64,000 nt of DNA, taken from Saccharothrix sp. NRRL B-16314. GTDB taxonomy: Bacteria > Actinomycetota > Actinomycetes > Mycobacteriales > Pseudonocardiaceae. The first letter of the stretch is position 1. Every line of letters starts with the position of its first letter. Shown piece by piece: positions 1-7,726 of the stretch. The DNA is taken from assembly GCF_000716595.1 (NCBI RefSeq), contig NZ_JNXC01000032.1, forward strand, positions 25,513 through 89,512. The letters run 5' to 3'. A model generated the notes under the pieces. The model saw only the letters and a program-made list of their open reading frames with translations, was not told the origin of the DNA and made no database searches. The position numbers were made by a program, and so were the translations under genes.

Positions 1-561
1 CAGGCCGATGTCGTCCAGCGGGCCCCGGCCGGGGTCCGGCGGCTCCAGCGTCACGGACAGCTCGACCTCGGCCAGCCCGTCGTGCTGGGCGACGATCCGC
101 CGGGTCTCGATCACTTCCGGCACCGGCAGGTCGAGCACCACGACGGCGCTCAGCTCGGCGGTGCGCCAGGGCAGGTCGGGGGCGGGGCGGCGGGCGTCCG
201 GGTCGAGCGCGCGTTGGGCGATCCTCAGCAGGGCGTCGTCGATGCGGCGACGGGCGGTGCGGTCGTCGCGCTCGATCAGGAGCGCCACCGAGCGGACCCG
301 TTCCTGGTAGAGCCGGGCGTCGCCGTCGAGCCCGAACGCCTGGCACGCCGCCGTCCGCAGGTCTTCGGGCAGGCCCTTGGCGTGGGTCGTGAGCCAGTCC
401 CTGAGCTGCCGGCGGACCCGCGCGGGACCGTCGTCGTCGCCGAGGCCGACGAGCCGGCGCAGCGGCGGCGCGACCCGCGTGTCGACGTCGGCGCTCTCGA
501 TCCCCCGCCCCTTGCGCAGCGATTTCAGCTCGGCCACGAGTTCGGCGACGCTGAGCTCCAC
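1..561 (-). CDS. Hypothetical protein, N-terminal 187 codons (runs off the window)
   Basis: The gene starts with GTG at 561 and continues past the left edge, so only the N-terminal part is visible. A GGAGG ribosome binding site lies 7 nt before the GTG. The visible protein begins VELSVAELVAELKSLRKGRG and is helical and rich in Arg and Glu. Its opening (a short helix, 'LRKGRG', then 'RVAPPLRRLVG') resembles a widespread actinobacterial family with no assigned function that I recall only loosely. No catalytic motif, signal peptide or membrane segment is seen. It is divergent from the small peptide gene and regulator that follow, with about 200 bp between the starts. Confidence 0.7.
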   Translation of the reverse strand, partial: MELSVAELVAELKSLRKGRGIESADVDTRVAPPLRRLVGLGDDDGPARVRRQLRDWLTTHAKGLPEDLRTAACQAFGLDGDARLYQERVRSVALLIERDDRTARRRIDDALLRIAQRALDPDARRPAPDLPWRTAELSAVVVLDLPVPEVIETRRIVAQHDGLAEVELSVTLEPPDPGRGPLDDIGL

Positions 562-646
562 CCCCGCACCTCCCCTGGGTACCGATGCGCCCCAGCGTGC
601 CACGTCCCGGTGCGGTGCAGGCGGGTGCCGACACCGGCGTTTCCCG

Positions 647-677
647 GGTTTCCGATTGTTTCCCCCGGCCGGAAACC
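647..677. promoter_or_regulatory. Inverted repeat upstream of the 18-codon peptide gene
   Basis: GGTTTCCG (647-654) and CGGAAACC (670-677) form a perfect 8-bp inverted repeat with a 15-bp gap, between the divergent starts at 561 and 763. It is a candidate operator for the XRE regulator encoded downstream. The binding is inferred, not shown. Confidence 0.35.
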
Positions 678-762
678 ACTGTCCGGCGCGGAGTGGGATC
701 GGCATCCTTCCTGGTGTCGGACATTTCCGGTGCCGGCACCGATAAGAGGAGGTGAGCCGGCA

Positions 763-819
763 ATGCACACACACTCCAACGCGATCCTCATGCTGATCTG
801 CGGTTTCCCGTTCGGCTGA
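763..819 (+). CDS. 18-residue peptide upstream of an XRE-NB-ARC-TPR regulator
   Basis: The open frame encodes MHTHSNAILMLICGFPFG. A strong ribosome binding site (AGAGGAGGT at about 745-753) lies 9-10 nt before the ATG, much better than chance for so short a frame. The peptide has a His-containing start, a hydrophobic core (AILMLICGF) and a C-terminal GFPFG, with no leader-type run of a single amino acid. A perfect hairpin follows the stop at 827-847, and the regulator gene starts 41 bp after the stop. Possible roles are a secreted or re-imported signalling peptide sensed by the adjacent TPR regulator, or a regulatory upstream ORF. I do not recognise a family, and the function is not known. 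Confidence 0.5.
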   Translation: MHTHSNAILMLICGFPFG

Positions 820-826
820 GCGGGCA

Positions 827-847
827 CCCGGCGGTGCTCCCGCCGGG
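827..847 (+). terminator. Hairpin between the peptide gene and the regulator gene
   Basis: CCCGGCGG (827-834) pairs perfectly with CCGCCGGG (840-847) across a 5-nt loop. It begins 7 nt after the peptide stop codon. No U-run follows, so it may be a weak terminator or processing site, or an operator overlapping the regulator promoter. Confidence 0.45.
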
Positions 848-848
848 C

Positions 849-861
849 CATAATGCGGCGG
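849..861 (+). promoter_or_regulatory. -10 element placing transcription start at the GTG of the regulator gene (leaderless)
   Basis: CATAAT (849-854) is close to the TATAAT consensus. The GTG at 861 follows after 6 nt, the usual distance from a -10 element to the first transcribed base. No ribosome binding site precedes this GTG. Together this suggests a leaderless mRNA. No convincing -35 is seen. Confidence 0.45.
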
Positions 862-3062
862 TGACCGATCGGGCGACGGAGTTCGGCAGGGAACTGCGGC
901 GGCGACGTGAGGCGGCGGGGTTGTCGCTGACGGCGTTCACGGCGCGGGTCCACTACAGCAAGAGCCACCTGAGCAAGGTGGAGAACGGCCATGCCACGGC
1001 GAACCGGGAATTCGCGGTGGCGTGCGATTCCGTGCTCCACGCGGGCGGTGCGCTGGCAGCCCTGGTCGCGGTGCCGGAACCGGTCGGGTTCTCCGGGCTG
1101 CCGGCGGTGACGTCGCACTTCACCGGGCGGGACGAGGAGCTGCGCCGGATCAACGCGGCGCTGGTCGGCGGTTCGGCGTCGGTGTGCGTGCTCGACGGCA
1201 TGGCGGGCGTGGGCAAGACGGCGCTCGCGCTGCGGGCGGCGTGGACCGCCGAAACCCACTTCCCGGACGGCTGCCTGTTCCTGGACCTGCGCGGCTTCAC
1301 CCCCGGCGACACCGGCCCGACCGGTGACGACGTGCTCGACCGCCTGCTGCGCATGCTCGGCGTCCCGGCCGAGGACGCGCCGCGCGACGAGGACGGCCGG
1401 GCCAACTTCTACCGCGACCGACTGCGGGGCAAGCGGATGCTGTTGGTGTTCGACAACGTCCGCAGCGCCCGGCAGGTCCTGCCCCTGCTACCGGCCGAAC
1501 CGAGGTGCCGAGTGCTGATCACCAGCAGGAACCGCCTGAACGCGCTGGACGACGCGGTGCACGTGTCGGTGGGCATGCTGTCCACCGCGCAGGCCGTCGA
1601 ACTGTTCCGCGCGGTGGCGGGGGAACGGGTTCCGCCCGCCGACGACGGGGTGGTGGAGCGCATCGTCGAGCACTGCGGGCGGCTGCCGCTGGCCGTGCGG
1701 ATCGCCGCCGCCCGGTTCCGCGGCAGCCCGATGTGGACGTTGCCGGACTTCGTCGCGCGGCTGGCGGACGAGACGGTGCGGCTGGGCACGCTGGACGACG
1801 GCGAGCGCAGCGTCACGGCCGCGTTCACCCTGTCGTACCGGGGCCTGGCGGCGGACCAGCGGCGGATGTTCGGCCTGCTCGCCCTGCACCCCGGGCGTGA
1901 GGTGGGCGTGCGCAGTGCCGCCGCGCTGGCGGGGGTCGGTCTCGCGGAGGCCGAGCGGCTGCTGGCCCGGTTGTACGACGCGTACCTGGTCACGCAGCGG
2001 CCCGGCGGTTACACGGGGTTCCACGACCTGATGCGGGCGTTCGCGCTGGAGCACGCGCTGCCCGCGATCCCCGCCGACGACCGGGACGCCGCCGTGCGCC
2101 GGTTGTCCGACCTGGCGCTGGCCACCACCGCGGCGAGCGACGAGTTGCTGGTGCCGCAGCGCTACCGGCCCGCGCTGGAGCTGGACGATCCGCCGCCGGT
2201 GGTCGAGGGGTTCACCGACGCGGAGTCGGCGCTGGCGTGGCTGGACGCGGAGTGGCCGAACCTGGTGGCGTTGTGCGGCATGGCGTCGGCGAAGGGCTGG
2301 CACCGGAAGTGCTGGCAGTTGGCGTTCCTGCTGCGGGACTTCTTCTTCCGCGCGAAGCTGTGGGACGCGTGGATCCACACCCACCGGCTCGCGGCGGCGG
2401 CGGCGCGGGCGGCGGGTGACGTGAACGCGCTGGCGATGACGTTGAACAACCTCGGCATGGCGCACGTGGACCGGGGTGATCTGGAGGCCGCGTCGGAGCA
2501 CTACGAGGAGGCGCTGGCGCTGTTCCGGTCTTCGGCGGACGAGCACGGGACGACCAGTGCCCTGTCGAACCTGGCGTGGGTGAACCTGTACCTGGGCGAG
2601 CACCGGAAAGCGTTGCGGGACATGGGTACCGCGCTGGAGTCGTACCGCCGCTCGGGTTCCCGCCGCAACGCCGCGATCACGTTGCGCGGGATGGCGTTGA
2701 CGGAGACGGAGCTGGGCGCGTTCGAGGACGCGGTGCGCCACGGCGTCGAGGCGCACGACGAGTTCGTCGCCCTCGGGCTGGACCTGGACCTGGCGATGGC
2801 CCTGAACTGCCTGGCCTGGACCCACTTCCGCGCCGGGCGGCCCGACGAAGCCGTGGCCTGGTACGACCGAGCCGCCGAGCAGGCCGCCCGGTGCGGCAGC
2901 GTCCACGAGGTCGCGCGGGCCGAGACGGGCCTGGCCAACGCAGCCGCGACGACCGGCGACCAGGACACCGCCCACCGCCTCTGGACGTCCGCCGCCGGCA
3001 CGCCCCTCGACCCGGTCATGGTGGGTGAGGAGCGGGTCAGGCGGGCACTGATCGCGGGCTGA
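861..3062 (+). CDS. XRE-family transcriptional regulator with NB-ARC ATPase and TPR domains
   Basis: The 733-aa protein has an N-terminal helix-turn-helix of the XRE type (residues about 5-60, 'HYSKSHLSKVENG'). An NB-ARC ATPase follows, with Walker A GMAGVGKT at residues 113-120, a Walker-B-like 'RMLLVFDNV', 'LITSRN', and a GLPL-type 'CGRLPLAVRIA'. A winged-helix region leads into a C-terminal TPR array from about residue 510. Such proteins are ATP-dependent switch regulators in which the TPR part senses a ligand or partner. GTG 861 was chosen because it gives the typical start VTDRATEFGRELRRRREAAG and sits at leaderless distance from a -10. An in-frame GTG at 834 is the alternative. The adjacent 18-residue peptide is a candidate ligand (inference). 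The gene is convergent with the HEAT-repeat gene. Confidence 0.9.
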   Translation: MTDRATEFGRELRRRREAAGLSLTAFTARVHYSKSHLSKVENGHATANREFAVACDSVLHAGGALAALVAVPEPVGFSGLPAVTSHFTGRDEELRRINAALVGGSASVCVLDGMAGVGKTALALRAAWTAETHFPDGCLFLDLRGFTPGDTGPTGDDVLDRLLRMLGVPAEDAPRDEDGRANFYRDRLRGKRMLLVFDNVRSARQVLPLLPAEPRCRVLITSRNRLNALDDAVHVSVGMLSTAQAVELFRAVAGERVPPADDGVVERIVEHCGRLPLAVRIAAARFRGSPMWTLPDFVARLADETVRLGTLDDGERSVTAAFTLSYRGLAADQRRMFGLLALHPGREVGVRSAAALAGVGLAEAERLLARLYDAYLVTQRPGGYTGFHDLMRAFALEHALPAIPADDRDAAVRRLSDLALATTAASDELLVPQRYRPALELDDPPPVVEGFTDAESALAWLDAEWPNLVALCGMASAKGWHRKCWQLAFLLRDFFFRAKLWDAWIHTHRLAAAAARAAGDVNALAMTLNNLGMAHVDRGDLEAASEHYEEALALFRSSADEHGTTSALSNLAWVNLYLGEHRKALRDMGTALESYRRSGSRRNAAITLRGMALTETELGAFEDAVRHGVEAHDEFVALGLDLDLAMALNCLAWTHFRAGRPDEAVAWYDRAAEQAARCGSVHEVARAETGLANAAATTGDQDTAHRLWTSAAGTPLDPVMVGEERVRRALIAG

Positions 3063-3068
3063 CCCGGC

Positions 3069-3440
3069 CTACTCCGCACCGAGGGCAACGAGCGCCTCCC
3101 GGCACCGCCGCAACCGCCCCTCGTCAGCACGAACCTGGTCGCTGCACGCGGGCAGACCCCGACCTACTCCCCGCCGAGAGCGACGAGCGCGCCCCGGCAC
3201 AACCGCAACAACTCCTCGTCGGCACGAACCTGGTCGCTGCACGCGGGCCGACCCCGGCCTAGTCCACGCCGAGAGCAACGAACGCGTCCCGGCACCGCCG
3301 CAACCGCCCCTCCTCAGCACGAACCTCGTCGCTGCACGCTGGCCGGCACCTACCTACTCCACGCCGAGAGCGACAAGCGCACCCCGGCACAACCGCAACA
3401 ACTCCTCGTCGGCACGAACCTGGTCGCTGCTCCACCCGTC
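3069..3440. repeat. Four tandem 95-bp copies of the HEAT-gene 3' end
   Basis: The sequence that encodes the last ~25 codons and stop of the HEAT-repeat gene recurs downstream of it three more times. The stop-codon position of each copy is 3069, 3164, 3259 and 3354 (minus-strand stops), an exact 95-bp period. Copies 1 and 3 resemble each other, as do copies 2 and 4, so the block looks like a 190-bp unit duplicated. Because 95 is not a multiple of 3, each copy shifts frame. Each still encodes a variant of 'SD(Q/E)VRA(D/E)E..LR.CR.A.VALG' followed by a stop. Confidence 0.85.
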
Positions 3441-5384
3441 GTCCTTCGCCGTGTGCCGCCGGGGTCGCGCCAGTTCTTCCCGCAGCAGCGGCGCGGCCGG
3501 CGCGGCGGCGGGCCCCATGTCGGCCATGCAGCGGACGGCCGCGCGCCGGGTGTGGGCGTTCACCGTCCACACGGCGGTCAGGAGCGGGAGCACGGTGTCG
3601 GCGTCGCCCGTCAGCCGCCACAACGCCTCCGCGACGTGCAGCCTCGTCCAGCCGTAGTCGTCGGGCTTGGTGAGCAGCGCCCGCAGTGCGGGCAGGTGCG
3701 GTTCGGCGGCCTCCCCCAGTTCCCCGAGCGCCGCCACCGCGTGGACGTTGTCGAGGTGACGCGCCAAGGTCGACCGCACGCGGTCGGCGTCCCCGTCCAC
3801 GCGCCACAACGCGGTGGCGGCGGCGACCGCCACCGACGTGTTCGGGTCGTCCAGGAGGCCGCGCAGCGCCGGTACCGCTTCGGCGGCGCGCGGCCCGAGT
3901 GCGCCGAGCGACTCCAGGGCGGAGGTCTCCGGGAGGAACTCCACGATGTCCGGCACGGCTTCCGCCGCACCCAGCGGCCCGAGCGCCCGGACCAGGCCGC
4001 TGCGGCGGGAGTCGAACCCCTCGGTGACCGGCAGGTCCCGCAGCCGCGCCCGGATCAGGGGCACGAAGTCGGCCGCCGGCGGGCCGAGCGCGCAGACGAC
4101 GTGCCCGATGTCCGACGGCGGTTCCGGGCGTTCGAGCGCCCACCGGACCGGCTCCACCGCCCTCGGGTCACGCAGGGCCGCCAAGGCGTGCAAGGTCGGC
4201 CCTGTGCCGGGCAGGCCCTGCGGCCACAGCGTCAACCACGCCGGCGGACCGGTCTCGTCGCTGTGCGGCGCCTCCCGCGGTGCGGCTGCGACGCTGGCGG
4301 CGAGCGCGTCGGCGGCCGGCGCGGCCACCTCGCCGAGGTGCTGCAACGCGGACGCGGCGGCCCCGGGCACGCGCGGTTCCGGGGCGTGGAGCTGTGCCCC
4401 GATCAGCCGGACCAGCCGCTCGTGGTCGCCGCGCCGGCCCTGGATCAGCGCGCTCGCGGCGTGGACGGCGTCGATCCGCTGCTCCCAGTCGGCGGACTCC
4501 AACAGCGGGACGAGCAGCGCGGTCCGGTCCTCGACCCGGTCGCCGAGCGCCCGGCTCAGCCCGGCCACCAGGAGGAACGCGTCAGGAGCGCGCCGGCCGA
4601 CCGCGCTCTGCTCGGTCTGTTCCCGCAGCGCTCCCAGCAGCGTGGGGGTGGAGAACCCGGCCGGCTCCACGGTCGGCGTGCCGGCGGCGTAGACCTCGGC
4701 GATCAGCCCTGACGCGACGGCGACCACGTCGTCCGGCAGGGCGTCCGGGGCGAAGCCCGCCAGCTCGGTGAGCGCGGTGATCCGCAGCGCCGGGTCGGTG
4801 TGGTCGTCCGCCACCTCCGCCAGCCTGACCGGGAGCGACGGCAGTTCCGCGCCGGCACGCGCGCCGAACGTCCCGAGCGCCGTCACGATGGCGCTGCGCG
4901 CTCCGGCGTCGGTCTCGATCCGCAGCCTGTCGACCAGGGCGCCGACGACCTCGGCGGTCTCGGCGCGGCACACCGTCAGCGCCTCGCACGCGGCCTGCCG
5001 CACGTCCGGGTCCGGGTCGTCCAGCGCGGCCAGGAACAGCGGGAACGCCTCGGCCACCGCGTCGGTCGCCTGCCGCTCCGGGGTTCCCGGCTCGAAGTCC
5101 CCTTCGGGGTCGCCGATGCTCGCCAGCAGCTCCAGCACGTCGGACCGCCCCGGCAGCCCGCCCTGGCCGGCGATCCGGATCAGGAACGGGATCGCGGCCA
5201 GCGTGCTGTCGTAGATGGACTCCTGGTGGTGCACGGCGGCGTACATGCCGTCCAGCGCCGTCTCCCGGACCTCCGGGTCGTCGGACACCAGACCGCGCAG
5301 CAGGTCCGGCACCTCGTGCGCCGGCCCGTAGGCGTGCTCCAGCGCGCTCCAGTCGATGTCATCCAAGCCGGTGAGGAGATCCAC
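3354..5384 (-). CDS. HEAT-repeat protein
   Basis: The 676-aa protein is made of repeated helical pairs with the HEAT pattern 'D(P/D).VR..A..AL' (for example 'DDPDPDVRQAACEAL' and 'GPRAAEAVPALRGLLDDPN'). It has no signal peptide, membrane segment or catalytic motif. HEAT arrays are protein-interaction scaffolds; the partner is unknown. The GTG start at 5384 lies inside the 3' end of the GH95 gene (26-bp overlap), so the two are probably co-transcribed and translationally coupled. No good ribosome binding site is visible. The last ~25 codons are the unit repeated downstream in 95-bp steps, so a frameshift in the last copy could swap one C-terminus for another. Confidence 0.85.
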   Translation of the reverse strand: MDLLTGLDDIDWSALEHAYGPAHEVPDLLRGLVSDDPEVRETALDGMYAAVHHQESIYDSTLAAIPFLIRIAGQGGLPGRSDVLELLASIGDPEGDFEPGTPERQATDAVAEAFPLFLAALDDPDPDVRQAACEALTVCRAETAEVVGALVDRLRIETDAGARSAIVTALGTFGARAGAELPSLPVRLAEVADDHTDPALRITALTELAGFAPDALPDDVVAVASGLIAEVYAAGTPTVEPAGFSTPTLLGALREQTEQSAVGRRAPDAFLLVAGLSRALGDRVEDRTALLVPLLESADWEQRIDAVHAASALIQGRRGDHERLVRLIGAQLHAPEPRVPGAAASALQHLGEVAAPAADALAASVAAAPREAPHSDETGPPAWLTLWPQGLPGTGPTLHALAALRDPRAVEPVRWALERPEPPSDIGHVVCALGPPAADFVPLIRARLRDLPVTEGFDSRRSGLVRALGPLGAAEAVPDIVEFLPETSALESLGALGPRAAEAVPALRGLLDDPNTSVAVAAATALWRVDGDADRVRSTLARHLDNVHAVAALGELGEAAEPHLPALRALLTKPDDYGWTRLHVAEALWRLTGDADTVLPLLTAVWTVNAHTRRAAVRCMADMGPAAAPAAPLLREELARPRRHTAKDDGWSSDQVRADEELLRLCRGALVALGVE

Positions 5385-7683
5385 CGGACGAGGTTACCGA
5401 CGCCGCGTAGCGGTGCCGGGCCTGCCCGGTGAACGTGGCCGCGTCGCCGTCCACCCGCGCCGGAACCTCCTGCCCCGTCAAGGCGTCGACCACCCGGAAG
5501 GTCTCCCGGAACAGCGTGCTGCGGACCGTGACCGGACCGTCCTGGCCGGTCGTCAGGGTGATCTCCGTTGCCGCGCCGTCGGACCAGCGGACGTCGACCG
5601 TGATGTCACCACGGGCGCGCAGCCCGGTGTACGAGCCGGTCGGCCACTCGCCGGGCAGCGCGGGCAGGACGTGGACGACGCCGTCCTGGCTCTGCAGCAG
5701 CATTTCCGCCACACCGGCGGTCGCGCCGAAGTTCCCGTCGATCTGGAACGGCGGGTGGGTGTCCCAGAGGTTCGCGGTGGTGCTGGTGAGGAGTTGTTCC
5801 GCCAGCATGCGGTGCGCGTGGTCGCCGTCGAGCAGCCGGGCCCAGAAGTTGATCTTCCACGCCTTGCTCCACCCGGTGCCGCCGTCACCGCGCGCGGTCA
5901 GCGAGACCTTGGCGGCCTCGGCCAGTTCCGGTGTCGTCCGGGCGCCGATCCCGTTGCCGGGGAACAGGGCGAACAGGTGTGACACGTGCCGGTGCTCGTC
6001 CGCCGGGTCGTCCCAGTCCTCCTTCCACTCCCGCAACTGGCCCCACGACCCGATCCGGGTGCCCGGGTCGAGCCGCTGGAGCGCGTCGCGCACCTCGGCG
6101 CCGAAGTCGTCGCCCAGGACATCGGCGGACGCGACGACGTCGGCGAACAGCTGCCCGACGATCTGCTGCGACATCGCCGCGCCGGCCGAGAAGTCGCCGT
6201 GCTCCGGCGAGAAGCTCGGCGTGACGACGAGCGTGCCGTCACGCGGGTCGACCTTCAGCTCGTCCAGCCAGAACTGCGCCAGCTCCTTCATCACCGGGTA
6301 CGCCCGCTCCCGCAGGAACCGGAGGTCCCGCGTGAACAGGTAGTGCTCGTAGAAGTGCCGCGCGAGCCACGCGCCGGCTTCCGGGAACCAGAACGCGGTC
6401 GCCCAGTCGTGCACACCGCTGAAGCCGAACGGGTTGATCTCGTTGTTGACGACCCAACCCCGGGCGGCGTGCAGCAGGCGAGCCGTGACCGCGCCGGGTT
6501 CGCGCAGCCCGTCCACGTAGGAGAACAGCGGCGCGGTGGTCTCGGACAGGTTCGTCGTCTCGGCCGGCCAGTAGTTCATCTGGACGTTGATGTTGGTGTG
6601 GTAGTCCGCGCTCCACGGCGGCGACACGGAGTCGTTCCACACGCCTTGCAGGTTCGCGGGCAGCGAGCCGGGCCGCGAGGAGGAGATCAGCAGGTAGCGG
6701 CCGTACTGGAAGTACAGGGCTTCCAGCGCGCGGCGGTGCGGCGCGGGGGCGGTCGCGTAGCCGCGCAGGAGTTCGTCGGTCGGCACGTCCACCGGCTGCT
6801 GCCCGAGGTCCAGGCGCACGCGGTCGAACAGCTCGCGGTAGTCGCGCCGGTGGGCGTCGAGCAGTTCGGCCCACGACTTCGCGGACGCCGCGTCGACGGC
6901 CGCCGTCACCCGCCGATGGGGGTCGGCGCCCCGGTAGGTCGGGTAGTCCTCGGCGTAGTCGGTGCCCGCCGCGAGGACCAGCACCACGCTGTCGGCGTCC
7001 GCGACGGTGACCGAGCCGTCGGCGTCGTCGGTCCGGACGCCGCCGTCGGTGAGCACCTGGAACTGGGCCTCGAACCGCAGCCCGTTGTCGTGCAGGGCAC
7101 CCGTGAACGTCGAACGGCCGTCGACGGCCGTGGTCCGCCGGGTGCGGTTGTCGGGGGCGGTGATGGACGCGGTGAAGCCGACGCGGCCGGGCCGGTCGGC
7201 GGACAGCCGGGCGACGATCACGCCGTCTGCGGCGCTGGCGAAGTACTCCCTCGTGTGCCGCACGCCGTCCGCCACGTACGACACCGAGGCGACCGCGCAG
7301 GACAGGTCGAGGTCACGGCGGTAGTCGGTGACCTCGGCGGGCGGGTCCGTCAGCCTCAGGCCGAGTTCGCCGAACGGCTGGTACGCCCCGAACCCGCGCC
7401 GCTCCTGGCCCAGCGCCGCCGCGACGGTGTCCGGATCGGCCTTGTGGTCGCGTTCGATCAAGGCCCGCACACCGCTCAGGGCGTCCGGTCGCGGGCTGGT
7501 CCAGTTGCCGAAGTCGTAGCCCCCGGCCGAGCCGGGACCGCCGGTCCACAACGTCTTCTCGTTGAGCTGGACCCGTTCCGCGGCCACGGTGCCGAACACG
7601 CCGCCGCCCAGCGCGCCGTTGCCGATGGGCAGCGTCTCGGCCTCCCAGTCGGCGGCCGGCCGGTCGTACCACAAGGTCAGCAA
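5359..7683 (-). CDS. Glycoside hydrolase family 95 protein (alpha-L-fucosidase type)
   Basis: The protein opens with the GH95 signature 'LWYDRPAADWEAETLPIGNGALGG.VFG'. Further on it has 'SADYHTNINVQMNYWPAETTNLSE' and 'PSFSPEHGDF', whose Glu matches the family's general acid. GH95 enzymes hydrolyse terminal alpha-1,2-L-fucosyl (some alpha-L-galactosyl) linkages by inversion. The region that in the best-studied members reads 'HHN.D.W' is 'NNEINPFGFSG' here, so the substrate may differ. No signal peptide is visible, suggesting a cytoplasmic enzyme. The TTG at 7683 gives a start immediately before the conserved motif, with 'GGCGGTGGG' upstream. An in-frame TTG at 7722, five bases after the oxidase stop, is the alternative. 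The gene lies in a run with the P450, the oxidase and the HEAT protein. Confidence 0.85.
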   Translation of the reverse strand: MLTLWYDRPAADWEAETLPIGNGALGGGVFGTVAAERVQLNEKTLWTGGPGSAGGYDFGNWTSPRPDALSGVRALIERDHKADPDTVAAALGQERRGFGAYQPFGELGLRLTDPPAEVTDYRRDLDLSCAVASVSYVADGVRHTREYFASAADGVIVARLSADRPGRVGFTASITAPDNRTRRTTAVDGRSTFTGALHDNGLRFEAQFQVLTDGGVRTDDADGSVTVADADSVVLVLAAGTDYAEDYPTYRGADPHRRVTAAVDAASAKSWAELLDAHRRDYRELFDRVRLDLGQQPVDVPTDELLRGYATAPAPHRRALEALYFQYGRYLLISSSRPGSLPANLQGVWNDSVSPPWSADYHTNINVQMNYWPAETTNLSETTAPLFSYVDGLREPGAVTARLLHAARGWVVNNEINPFGFSGVHDWATAFWFPEAGAWLARHFYEHYLFTRDLRFLRERAYPVMKELAQFWLDELKVDPRDGTLVVTPSFSPEHGDFSAGAAMSQQIVGQLFADVVASADVLGDDFGAEVRDALQRLDPGTRIGSWGQLREWKEDWDDPADEHRHVSHLFALFPGNGIGARTTPELAEAAKVSLTARGDGGTGWSKAWKINFWARLLDGDHAHRMLAEQLLTSTTANLWDTHPPFQIDGNFGATAGVAEMLLQSQDGVVHVLPALPGEWPTGSYTGLRARGDITVDVRWSDGAATEITLTTGQDGPVTVRSTLFRETFRVVDALTGQEVPARVDGDAATFTGQARHRYAASVTSSGGSPHRLG

Positions 7684-7726
7684 GATCCCACCGCCCGATT
7701 CGTGTGGCGGTGACGGTATCAAGCGG

